The notes beneath the pieces were generated by a model. The model was not told where the DNA came from, searched no databases, and was given only the letters and a program-made list of their open reading frames with translations. Of a DNA stretch of 46,301 bases, positions 15,172 to 22,939 are shown piece by piece. The DNA comes from Sedimenticola selenatireducens DSM 17993. GTDB lineage: Bacteria; Pseudomonadota; Gammaproteobacteria; Chromatiales; Chromatiaceae. Position numbers and translations under genes: made by a program. Location of the stretch: positions 219,046 to 265,346 of the forward strand of contig NZ_ATZE01000003.1 in the NCBI RefSeq assembly GCF_000428045.1, read 5' to 3'. The stretch's first letter is position 1. Each line of letters starts with the position of its first letter.

Positions 15172-17655
15172 ATGTCCCAGAAAAATCTCAATAAGCTGTT
15201 TCGTCCCCGCTCACTGGCTGTTATTGGTGCCAGCAACCGGGAGGGTACCGTTGGCAATCTGGTCATGAGGAATCTGCTTAAGGCCGGTTTTTCGGGTCCG
15301 ATTATGCCGGTAAATCCCAAATACCAGGCGGTTTACGGGGTCTACAGCTATGCCGATGTCGCAAGCCTGCCCATCGTCCCGGACCTCGCGGTGATCTGCA
15401 CACCACCTCAACCGGTTCCCGAACTGATCGCCGAGTTGGGCGCATGGGGGACCCGTGCCGCAATAGTGATGACCAAGGGTCTGAATCGGGAGAAAACAGC
15501 TGCCGGCGTTGATTTGCAGCAGGCAATGCTGGATGCGGCGGCTCCCTACGAATTAAGGCTGCTGGGCCAGAATTCACTGGGTGTATTGGTTCCCGCCGCC
15601 AGGCTGAATGCGAGTTTTTCACACCTGAGCGCCTTGCCTGGCAAGATAGCCTTTGTGTCGCAGTCAGGTGCCATGTGTATGGCGGTACTGGACTGGGCAT
15701 GCGCCCGTAATATCGGCTTTTCCCACTTTGTATCGCTGGGAAGCAGTGTCGATGTCGATTTTGCCGATGTGATTGATTACCTGGGGAGCGATCCGAAGAC
15801 CAGTTCGATTCTGCTGTATATGGAATCCGTTCACGATGGGCGACGTTTCATGTCGGCGGCGCGTGCCGCCGCGCGTAACAAGCCGGTTCTGGTCATCAAA
15901 TCCGGACGCACTCCGGAGGGCGCTTCTGTGGTTGCGTCCCATTCCGGGGTAATGACCGGATCTGACGAGGTCTATGACGCAGCTATTCGTCGGGCCGGCA
16001 TGCTCCGGGTGGACGATATCGACGAGCTTTTTGCCGGTGTCGAATCACTGGCCAAGGCTGGCCGAATGCGAGGGGATAATCTGGCTATTCTCTGCAACGG
16101 CAGCAGTCTGGGGGTCATGGCAGTTGATGCTTTGAGCGCCAGTGGCGGTCATCTGGCAGATCTGTCCGAGGCAACGCTTGAACAGCTGGATGCGATACTT
16201 CCCTCTCCCTGGTTTCGCAATAATCCGGTTGATATTTTTTCCAACGCCACGCGTGAACGCTACGAACGGGCCTATAAGGTGCTTGCCCAGGCGCCGGAAG
16301 TGGACATTATTCTGGTGATCCACGCTCCGGTGGCCACCTCGGACAGCATGGCGGCAGCCGAGGGCATTGTCAGTGCTTTCAAGGAAACGCCCTGCAGCCT
16401 GCTGACCTGCTGGGTTGGTGAGGCGACGGTTACGCAGCCGCGCGAGTTATTTTCCCGTGAGGGCATCGCCACCTACAATACGCCGACCACCGCCGTCCAG
16501 GCATTTATGCACGGCATCCGTTACCGGCAGAATCAGCGATTGCTGATGGAAACGCCGGAATCACTCACAAGTGCCTTTAAACCTGATGTCGAGGCGGCAA
16601 GGCAATTTGTTCGACAGGCCCTGGATGAGCAGGGTGGAACACAGCGGGATCATGACGCCAGTAGGCTGTTGGCCGCTTATGGGATCCGCTCTATGATTTC
16701 CGGTGGTGGACCCGAAGTCGGCACCTACGATCTGCTGATCAGCGTCAAGCACGATCCGGTTTTTGGCCCGGTCATTACGTTTGGTCAGGGTGGACATGGT
16801 GCGCAGCGGACTGGCGATAGCGCGGTTTCCCTGCCTCCGCTGAACATGAGCCTCGCGCGAGATCTGATCTATCGAACCCGAATCGCACAACTTCTCAGCC
16901 ACTCGTCCACACAGCCGGTCGATATCATAAACGCTATTTGTCAGACATTGATCCAGGTGGCTCAGCTGATTATCGATATTCCGGAATTGTTGGAATTGGA
17001 GATCAATCCGCTGGCAGTTAACGGCCATGAGGTGGTGGCACGAAAAGCCCGGGTGATGCTGAAAACAGTAGATGCTGATTTTGCCCCGCGGCTGGCCATC
17101 CGTCCCTATCCCAAACATCTGGAAGAGACCTTTAAATTGACGGATGGCCGGGAGCTGTTGCTGCGCCCCATTCGACCGGAGGATGAGCCGAACCACTATA
17201 AATTGCTGAAAAAATCCACGGAGGAGGACCTGCGCTACCGGTTTTTTGGCGAGCTGCAAAAACTGCGTCATTCACAGATGGCTCGCCTGACCCAGATCGA
17301 TTACGATCGCGAGATGGCTTTTGTGGCGGTCTATGAGAAGGACGGCGAAAGTGAGACATTGGGTGTTGTCCGGACCGTTACCGATCCCAATAATGAATCT
17401 GCGGAGTTTGCCATCCTGCTGGGCACGGGTCTGAAAGGAACGGGCTTGAGCATCAAGCTGATGAGCAAGATGATCGACTATTGCCGTTCCCGGGGCACTG
17501 CTGTCATGACGGGACAGATTCTCGCCGACAACTACCGCATGCTGGGATTGGCCAGGAAGATTGGATTTACCCTGACACCGGTTCCCGGAGAAGGGATTGT
17601 CGAGGTGTGTTTCCCGCTGAACCCGTCTTCCGAAAAACTGGTAAGTGATGTCTGA
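15172..17655 (+). CDS. PatZ-like acyl-CoA synthetase (NDP-forming)/GNAT acetyltransferase with shortened ATP-grasp domain
   Basis: An 827-residue fusion. Residues 10-135 form a CoA-binding domain (RPRSLAVIGASNREGTVG), 150-470 the succinyl-CoA-ligase-like domains with ASHSG (His257, the phospho-His position of ADP-forming acetyl-CoA synthetases), and 655-820 a GNAT domain (RPIRPEDEPNHY, LKGTGLSIKLM, ADNYRMLGLARKIGF). Between AAYGI (about 505) and YDLLISVKHDPVFGPVITFG (519-538) most of the first ATP-grasp lobe, normally including the VALKI...HKSD...G segment, is absent; the protein is about 60 residues shorter than E. coli PatZ. It thus probably cannot make acyl-CoA and is more likely a lysine acetyltransferase, which in other bacteria switches off AMP-forming acyl-CoA synthetases. 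It follows the paaY-like gene by 122 bases. Confidence 0.85.
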   Translation: MSQKNLNKLFRPRSLAVIGASNREGTVGNLVMRNLLKAGFSGPIMPVNPKYQAVYGVYSYADVASLPIVPDLAVICTPPQPVPELIAELGAWGTRAAIVMTKGLNREKTAAGVDLQQAMLDAAAPYELRLLGQNSLGVLVPAARLNASFSHLSALPGKIAFVSQSGAMCMAVLDWACARNIGFSHFVSLGSSVDVDFADVIDYLGSDPKTSSILLYMESVHDGRRFMSAARAAARNKPVLVIKSGRTPEGASVVASHSGVMTGSDEVYDAAIRRAGMLRVDDIDELFAGVESLAKAGRMRGDNLAILCNGSSLGVMAVDALSASGGHLADLSEATLEQLDAILPSPWFRNNPVDIFSNATRERYERAYKVLAQAPEVDIILVIHAPVATSDSMAAAEGIVSAFKETPCSLLTCWVGEATVTQPRELFSREGIATYNTPTTAVQAFMHGIRYRQNQRLLMETPESLTSAFKPDVEAARQFVRQALDEQGGTQRDHDASRLLAAYGIRSMISGGGPEVGTYDLLISVKHDPVFGPVITFGQGGHGAQRTGDSAVSLPPLNMSLARDLIYRTRIAQLLSHSSTQPVDIINAICQTLIQVAQLIIDIPELLELEINPLAVNGHEVVARKARVMLKTVDADFAPRLAIRPYPKHLEETFKLTDGRELLLRPIRPEDEPNHYKLLKKSTEEDLRYRFFGELQKLRHSQMARLTQIDYDREMAFVAVYEKDGESETLGVVRTVTDPNNESAEFAILLGTGLKGTGLSIKLMSKMIDYCRSRGTAVMTGQILADNYRMLGLARKIGFTLTPVPGEGIVEVCFPLNPSSEKLVSDV

Positions 17656-17748
17656 TCTGCAAGCCAGTCGCGTCGCTGCGGCGGTGTTTTGTATGAGCTG
17701 AACGCCGTTGCTTTGTCGGGCTTACTGGTAGCGGCGATTTCAGTGGCA

Positions 17749-18261
17749 TCAACCGTCACCCCCATCGGATTCGATATCGGTCATGGGGACAATCAATACC
17801 GGTCGTTCACTGCGAAACAGCACCTGGTGGGCGGTTGAGCCCAGGACGATCTGACTGAATGCTGAGTGGGTTCGCGAACCCATCACGATCAGATCTGCAT
17901 TGACATCTTTGGCGACCGCCAGAATACGGTCGACCGGCTTGCCCTCTTCTATACGACATTCCGGTCGGCCCTGGGAAAGTCCGTAGTCAGAAGATAACTC
18001 TTCCGCCGCAAATTTGTCGATCCGGCCGTTGATCACTTCGCAGATTTTAGCCACGCTTTTTGAACGCATTACGTCTAGCTGGTCGTCACTCACATAGCTG
18101 TTCAATATCATTTCCGCTGTCCGGCCCGGTGGCTCGATCACATGCAGGAAAATCAGCCGTGCCTGGTTGGTTTGTGCCAGACCTACGGCCATTTTAAATC
18201 CCTTGCGCATGTTTGGACCAAAATCGGAGGCGTAAACAATACAATTGATTTTTTTCAGCAT
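17749..18261 (-). CDS. Universal stress protein (UspA family), last gene of the TRAP operon
   Basis: A 170-residue Usp-domain protein: KINCIVYASDFGPNMRKGFKMAVGLA at the N-terminus and VNADLIVMGSRTHSAFSQIVLGSTAHQVL near the end. The ATP-binding pattern G-x2-G-x9-G-S is nearly complete, but the second Gly is Thr. AAGGAGA lies seven bases before the ATG. It follows the TRAP large permease gene by 55 bases on the same strand. A Usp gene at the end of a TRAP operon recalls TeaD of Halomonas, an ATP-binding protein that lowers activity of the TeaABC ectoine transporter, so a similar control of this importer is plausible but inferred. Confidence 0.87.
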   Translation of the reverse strand: MLKKINCIVYASDFGPNMRKGFKMAVGLAQTNQARLIFLHVIEPPGRTAEMILNSYVSDDQLDVMRSKSVAKICEVINGRIDKFAAEELSSDYGLSQGRPECRIEEGKPVDRILAVAKDVNADLIVMGSRTHSAFSQIVLGSTAHQVLFRSERPVLIVPMTDIESDGGDG

Positions 18262-18316
18262 ATTGGAGTCTCCTTTGCCGGTGGCACCCCGTCCACCGAT
18301 GGGTTTATTGGATATG

Positions 18317-19603
18317 TCAAATCAGTGCCAGTGCCAGCGCAGGGAACAGGATAAGCAGCGCAAGGCGTACCAGGTCCGATAGAACAAAGGGTAATACGCC
18401 TTTGAAAATCTGGCCGATGGGTATCTCAAGGGCCACGCTTTTGATTACGAATACATTCATCCCCACGGGTGGGGTAATCAGTCCCAGTTCCACCGTAATT
18501 ACCGCCACGATACCGAACCAGATTGGGTCAAATCCGGCGGTGACGATTAGTGGAAACACCACCGGTACGGTCAATAACAGCATCGCCAGGCTGTCCATTA
18601 CACATCCCAGCAGGATGAACAGCAAGAGAACGGCAGCCAGTACAGCGTAGGGAGGCAGGCCCATGCTGCCTACCAGCTCTGCCAGGTAGAAGGAGATCCG
18701 TGATACCGAAAGGAAATAGCCGAAGATTTCGGCACCGATAATCATGAAGAAAATCATGGCCGAAAGCTTCAGGGTTTCATCCACTGCCTCGATAAAACCG
18801 GTCAGTCGCATGCCGCGTAGCAATGCGATAACCATCGATACGAAGGCGCCGATCGCCGCAGCCTCGGTGGGGGTGAAAATTCCCAGGTAGATGCCGCCAA
18901 TAATAATTGCGAAGACCAGAAAAAATGGGCCGAAACCAACCAGGCCGGCAATCTTCTGTCGCCAGGTGGTGGGATCTCCGGGCCTGGCCAGAGCGGGGTT
19001 GCGGTGCACCAGGATTGCGATTGTGGCGCAATAGAGAAGGAGCCCCAACAGGCCGGGAATTACCCCCGCCATAAACATTTTACCCACGGACTGTTCGGTG
19101 ATCAGGGCATAAAGAAGCAGGGCGATGCTGGGAGGGATCATGATCCCCAGGGTGCCGCCGGCCGCCAGGGTTCCGGCCGCCAGCGAGTTGGCATAGCCGT
19201 GTTTCTTCATCTCCGGGAGTGCTACCCTGGACATGCTGGCCGCGGTGGCCACGGAGGAGCCGGAGATGGCGGAGAATATGCCACAGGCACTGACCGACGC
19301 CAGTGCCATACCGCCACGCCAACCGCCAAACAGCATTCGGGCCGCATGGAACAGTTCCGTGGACATGCGCGCCTTGGAAGCAAATACCCCCATTAGAATG
19401 AACATGGGGATTGGGCTGAAACCGTAGTTGCTCAGGGTTTCATAGGGTCCGGATTCCAGGATGGACAGGGCAGGATCAAAGGCGACGATCCAGGTAAAGC
19501 CGATCAGTCCGGTCGCCGCCATGGCCAGGGCGATAGGGCAGCGCAGGGCAATAAATACCAGCATACCCGCCATACAGAGCAATCCAATTACGGGCGGACT
19601 CAT
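18317..19603 (-). CDS. dctM: TRAP transporter large permease (DctM)
   Basis: A 428-residue integral membrane protein with about twelve membrane segments. RCPIALAMAATGLIGF, ASKARMSTELFHAARMLFGG and ISGSSVATAASMSRVALPEM are typical DctM sequences, as are GGTLGIMIPPSIALLLYA and the C-terminal TPPVGMNVFVIK. It forms the sodium-driven channel with the small subunit. AGGAGAG precedes the ATG, and its start overlaps the stop of the small permease gene by four bases (ATGA), so translation is coupled. Substrate specificity lies in the binding protein encoded upstream. Confidence 0.94.
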   Translation of the reverse strand: MSPPVIGLLCMAGMLVFIALRCPIALAMAATGLIGFTWIVAFDPALSILESGPYETLSNYGFSPIPMFILMGVFASKARMSTELFHAARMLFGGWRGGMALASVSACGIFSAISGSSVATAASMSRVALPEMKKHGYANSLAAGTLAAGGTLGIMIPPSIALLLYALITEQSVGKMFMAGVIPGLLGLLLYCATIAILVHRNPALARPGDPTTWRQKIAGLVGFGPFFLVFAIIIGGIYLGIFTPTEAAAIGAFVSMVIALLRGMRLTGFIEAVDETLKLSAMIFFMIIGAEIFGYFLSVSRISFYLAELVGSMGLPPYAVLAAVLLLFILLGCVMDSLAMLLLTVPVVFPLIVTAGFDPIWFGIVAVITVELGLITPPVGMNVFVIKSVALEIPIGQIFKGVLPFVLSDLVRLALLILFPALALALI

Positions 19604-20166
19604 CGGTGCTCTCCTTCTGCTGTCTGGTTATGTTCAGCCTTCGGGGAGGTGGGCTGGTCGGGTGGTGCCTTGCGGGTTGTCAGCCCGCGGATCCCAACCA
19701 ACAGGCTGCGCAATCCCAGAATGAAGGTGGCCGCAACCACCAGCAGATAGATGTCAGACAGCGGCAGCAACAGATCCTGAGAGGTTTCCATGGTCTCCAG
19801 TGCCGCCGTGTAGGCATGATAAAAGCGCCAGCTCATGGCCAGCCACAAGGCCGCAAAAGCCAGGGTGTAGAGACCATTCACCAGTCGCTCGGTGGACTTC
19901 GACATGTTCTGGGTAAACAGGTCCACAACCACTTGGCCCTTGTCGACACAATGTGGGAGTGAAAACAGGATACAGAGCAGAAGGCCAAAACTGACCAGCT
20001 CGATACCGCCGAGAAAAGTCAGATCCCAATGCCCGTCACTGACATCAAAGAGTGCACGGGTGGCCACATCAACCACCACTATCGCCATCATCGAGATGAG
20101 CAGCAAGCCGCTCATCCGATGCATCCATAGCGCCACCGAGTCGACTGCTTTATAAAGCATTCGCAT
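19600..20166 (-). CDS. dctQ: TRAP transporter small permease (DctQ)
   Basis: A 188-residue membrane protein with four hydrophobic segments (about 15-35, 50-75, 92-115, 135-158) and a charged C-terminal tail. VDVATRALFDVSDGHW and GIELVSFGLLLCILFSLPHCV fit the DctQ family. It pairs with the large permease, whose start overlaps its stop, and lies 11 bases after the binding-protein gene. AAGGG precedes the ATG. Confidence 0.9.
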   Translation of the reverse strand: MRMLYKAVDSVALWMHRMSGLLLISMMAIVVVDVATRALFDVSDGHWDLTFLGGIELVSFGLLLCILFSLPHCVDKGQVVVDLFTQNMSKSTERLVNGLYTLAFAALWLAMSWRFYHAYTAALETMETSQDLLLPLSDIYLLVVAATFILGLRSLLVGIRGLTTRKAPPDQPTSPKAEHNQTAEGEHR

Positions 20167-20177
20167 GGCGGACCCTT

Positions 20178-21191
20178 CTAGTTACGGCAGTTTTTTGACA
20201 GCGCTGGAATCTTTTCATAGATGCTGCGGGCAGTCGCGCCATTCTGGGACAGGTAGTTCTCGGTAGCCTGCTCCAGCACCCCTTTCCAGGCTGGATTCTC
20301 CACTCCGCCCTCAATGGTGGTGATGGTATGCCCCAGCTCTTTAGCCTGTGCCAGACCCACTTTATCCTGTTCATCCATCAGCTGGCCGGTTTTGACGGCC
20401 CAGGCGAGCCCGGAATTTTTATCGATTACCTGGCGCAGGTCTGCAGGCATGCTCTCATAGGTGCCCTTGTTCATGGTGACGACAAAGGCCAGTGTATAAA
20501 GGTTGATGTCCGTGTGATTGTCTGCCAATTCATTCAGGCGGAAGGATTTGACTCCTTCCCAGGGCAGGGTTGCGCCGTCGATCACGCCACGGGACATGGA
20601 CTGGTAGATCTGCGGTGCCGGCATTCCCACCGGCTGACTACCCAACCCGGTCAACAGATCGGCCACCACAGCAGTGGGGCGGCGAATACGCAGGCCTTTC
20701 AAATCTTCCGGGGTTTTTACCAGCGTGCCCTTGGTGTGAATCATGCCAGGGCCGTGGGTAAACACAAACAAGGGATGGGTCTCTGAGTACTCATCGGCGA
20801 TATCGCCCTGGTCCAGCAGGGTCTGGAATACACAGGAGCCCAGCGCGCCGCTTTCAGCAATACCGGGAAGTTCGATGACCTGGCTCAGGGGGAACCGGTT
20901 GGCGGTATAGCCCTGGACAGTGGCGCCCACGTCGGCAATGCTGCTGACTACGGCATCATAAATTTTAGGTGCCTTGGCCAGCGTCTGAGAGGGATACATC
21001 TCGACCTTGATGCGGCCGTTGGAATCTTTTTCAACGGCATCGCCCCAGGCCTGGAACTGTTGGGACATGCCGGCCTGCGGAGGCCAGAAGTGAGCAAAGC
21101 GCAGATTGAATTCAGCTGCTGCCTGAGCGTTTTGTATCGGTGCGACCAAGCCGATAGTTGCTGCTATAAGTACAGAAGTAATGCGTTTCAT
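20178..21191 (-). CDS. dctP: TRAP transporter substrate-binding protein (DctP)
   Basis: A 337-residue periplasmic binding protein. A signal peptide of about 25 residues ends at NAQAAAEF; the mature protein shows FAHFWPP, SQTLAKAPKIYDAV, the TRAP signature with the conserved Arg in LKGLRIRRPTAVVADLL, and DGATLPWEGVKSF. The Arg normally holds the carboxylate of the ligand, so the substrate is probably an organic acid, consistent with the acyl-CoA synthetase in the same predicted regulon. It is the first gene of the operon dctP-dctQ-dctM-usp, and two TetR-type operators lie 86-150 bases upstream. The exact acid is unknown. Confidence 0.93.
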   Translation of the reverse strand: MKRITSVLIAATIGLVAPIQNAQAAAEFNLRFAHFWPPQAGMSQQFQAWGDAVEKDSNGRIKVEMYPSQTLAKAPKIYDAVVSSIADVGATVQGYTANRFPLSQVIELPGIAESGALGSCVFQTLLDQGDIADEYSETHPLFVFTHGPGMIHTKGTLVKTPEDLKGLRIRRPTAVVADLLTGLGSQPVGMPAPQIYQSMSRGVIDGATLPWEGVKSFRLNELADNHTDINLYTLAFVVTMNKGTYESMPADLRQVIDKNSGLAWAVKTGQLMDEQDKVGLAQAKELGHTITTIEGGVENPAWKGVLEQATENYLSQNGATARSIYEKIPALSKNCRN

Positions 21192-21276
21192 AAATTCTCC
21201 TCATGTATTTTTGATTTGATTTACCCGCACAATATTCAGGTTGAGACAGCTTCCTGGATCGAGGTATTACAGCAAA

Positions 21277-21294
21277 TGAATGAATAGCCATTCA
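21277..21294. promoter_or_regulatory. TetR-type operator 7 (TGAATGA ATAG CCATTCA)
   Basis: One mismatch from the perfect dyad and a core, ATAG, that fits the MTAN core of the Bacillus FadR consensus. It lies about 86 bases upstream of the dctP start. Confidence 0.7.
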
Positions 21295-21322
21295 CTTTCA
21301 TGTGGCAAGGTATCACAGAAGT

Positions 21323-21340
21323 TGACTGAATAGCTATTCA
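21323..21340. promoter_or_regulatory. TetR-type operator 8 (TGACTGA ATAG CTATTCA)
   Basis: Three mismatches in the arms but the same ATAG core; it also contains the perfect 14-base palindrome TGAATAGCTATTCA (21327-21340). Centre-to-centre distance to operator 7 is 46 bases. Confidence 0.55.
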
Positions 21341-21625
21341 TTTTGCTTTGTGATTTATTCGAGAAATTCCTGCAATAGCTGTTGGTTGCTGCGTGTTACT
21401 GCTTTAAGCGAATCTGCTTGCGGCTGATCATCGGTGCACAGCAATCACTTAAATCACGGTCATGATTGCCCGAGGCGGCCCGCTCGGATGGTATTGATGT
21501 TGGCTACGCTTGCTGGATTGTCTGGGGCCTTGCAAAAAAAGCGGACTAACTATAGAGAGTCGATCAGTATTTTATTTGATTATGATAAAGCTGGGTTTGA
21601 TGGAATGACGCAGGGCCGACTGGTT

Positions 21626-22903
21626 TCACAAAAGTAGTCCTGCGGCGTTTTCAAGATGGTGTTCCGCATCTTCTACCCACTGTCGAATGGCCTCCTGATT
21701 TTCCGGCCCGGGATCGCTATTGTGCCGATGCATCTCCAGTAGCGTCTTGCGCAGTTGGTAGATGGACTCCAATAGCAGCTCTTCCAGCTCGATAAATGTT
21801 GCCGGGTCATTGTCGATCATCTGCAGAGTGGCTTCTGTATTGTGCAGATCGAACCCGGCGCGTCGCATGGTTTGCTGTATTTTTTCCATGGCCGGGCCCA
21901 GCAGGCAGGGGCTGGTTCTGCCCGAACCGGACCCCAGCGAGTCGGTGATTGTTTCCGCGCCGATGACCAGTTTGGACACCAGCCTAAACAGGCTAATGAT
22001 GTTTTCATCTCTGGCTTCGGCCTGTCTGGGCGGGTTCTGGCTCTGAAACAGATGGAGCGCATTAAGAAATATCCCCACCGGTTGCGGGTCCAGCGCATCC
22101 AGGTTGGTCTTGATAATGGTACTGAGCTGCCTGAGAGAGTATTTTTTCAATGCCCCCATGGCCAGTTCGGTGAACGAGAGCAGACGGCCGGCGCGACTTA
22201 TTGTGGTGGCGCTCAGTCGGTGCGGATAACCGCTGCCGTCGAGACGCTCATGGTGTTCCCGTACGCTACGGCTGACATGGGGTTTGTAGGCTGGAAACTG
22301 TTCGAGAATCATTGCGCCGATAACCGGATGGCTGCGCACCTGCTGCCAGTAGTCAAGATTCAGATTCTGCTCGAGGGGCAGGTTGCTGATACCCAGATGC
22401 AACTCACCCAGGTCGTGCAGCATGCCGGCGGTGGCCAACACCTCCAGTTCCTTTTCCGGCAAGCCCAGTTGTTCGCCAATTATGGTGATTGCCAATGCGA
22501 CGCGCAGGCTATGTTCCAACAGTTCAGGATGGAGTTTTTGTGCCACGGTCAGCTTGTTCTGTATCGGCGTCTCCAGATGGATTCTTGAACAACTTTGTCT
22601 GATGAAGTCCTCGCCACGCATCATTCGAAGGAGTGTACCCATCTCGGATTCGCGCGCCATCAGTTCGCACCCCAGGCGGGTCAGGGTGTGATGGTCCACC
22701 GCATCCTCGATGCGGGTGGTGAAGTCGATCGGTTTGAGCAGTTTATGGCTGAGCAGGCGTTTGATAACCTGCCGGTTAAGCGTGGCGCCTTTGGGAAGTA
22801 GTCTGGCGCCGTCCGCGGACTGGATATGTTCGGTGCAGACCACTGTCTGCATTTCACCCAGTTCGGCAACCTGTTGCAGATAATTGGATTCCGGGATGTT
22901 CAC
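21626..22903 (-). CDS. HD-GYP domain protein (probable c-di-GMP phosphodiesterase)
   Basis: A 425-residue cytoplasmic protein. After an N-terminal region of unknown fold (about 1-115) comes an HD-GYP domain: the HD pair His163-Asp164 in AGMLHDLGELHL and the GYP motif HHERLDGSGYP at 217-227. Downstream the family's usual VxDxxDA...RPY segment is altered to SFTELAMGALKKYS, so one metal ligand may be missing. The last 110 residues form a helical tail. HD-GYP proteins hydrolyse c-di-GMP to GMP or pGpG, and altered ones act as sensors. It is the last gene of a three-gene run with an EAL and another HD-GYP gene (36-base gap to the EAL gene). Confidence 0.85.
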   Translation of the reverse strand: MNIPESNYLQQVAELGEMQTVVCTEHIQSADGARLLPKGATLNRQVIKRLLSHKLLKPIDFTTRIEDAVDHHTLTRLGCELMARESEMGTLLRMMRGEDFIRQSCSRIHLETPIQNKLTVAQKLHPELLEHSLRVALAITIIGEQLGLPEKELEVLATAGMLHDLGELHLGISNLPLEQNLNLDYWQQVRSHPVIGAMILEQFPAYKPHVSRSVREHHERLDGSGYPHRLSATTISRAGRLLSFTELAMGALKKYSLRQLSTIIKTNLDALDPQPVGIFLNALHLFQSQNPPRQAEARDENIISLFRLVSKLVIGAETITDSLGSGSGRTSPCLLGPAMEKIQQTMRRAGFDLHNTEATLQMIDNDPATFIELEELLLESIYQLRKTLLEMHRHNSDPGPENQEAIRQWVEDAEHHLENAAGLLL

Positions 22904-22939
22904 CTGGTCAATCCCGATAGATCTATTGTTTTGGCCAGG

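Larger units (their letters stand above)
21192..21625. promoter_or_regulatory. Promoter region of the TRAP operon with two operators; no gene
   Basis: About 430 bases between the TRAP binding-protein start and the HD-GYP stop. It contains operators 7 and 8, listed separately. A short plus-strand frame at 21434-21637 has no family features and is not accepted as a gene. The remainder is AT-rich and shows nothing else I can name. Confidence 0.5.

Noticed and set aside
21434-21637. 67-codon plus-strand frame between the TRAP and HD-GYP genes
   Set aside because: No ribosome site, no family resemblance, and it overlaps the end of the HD-GYP gene.
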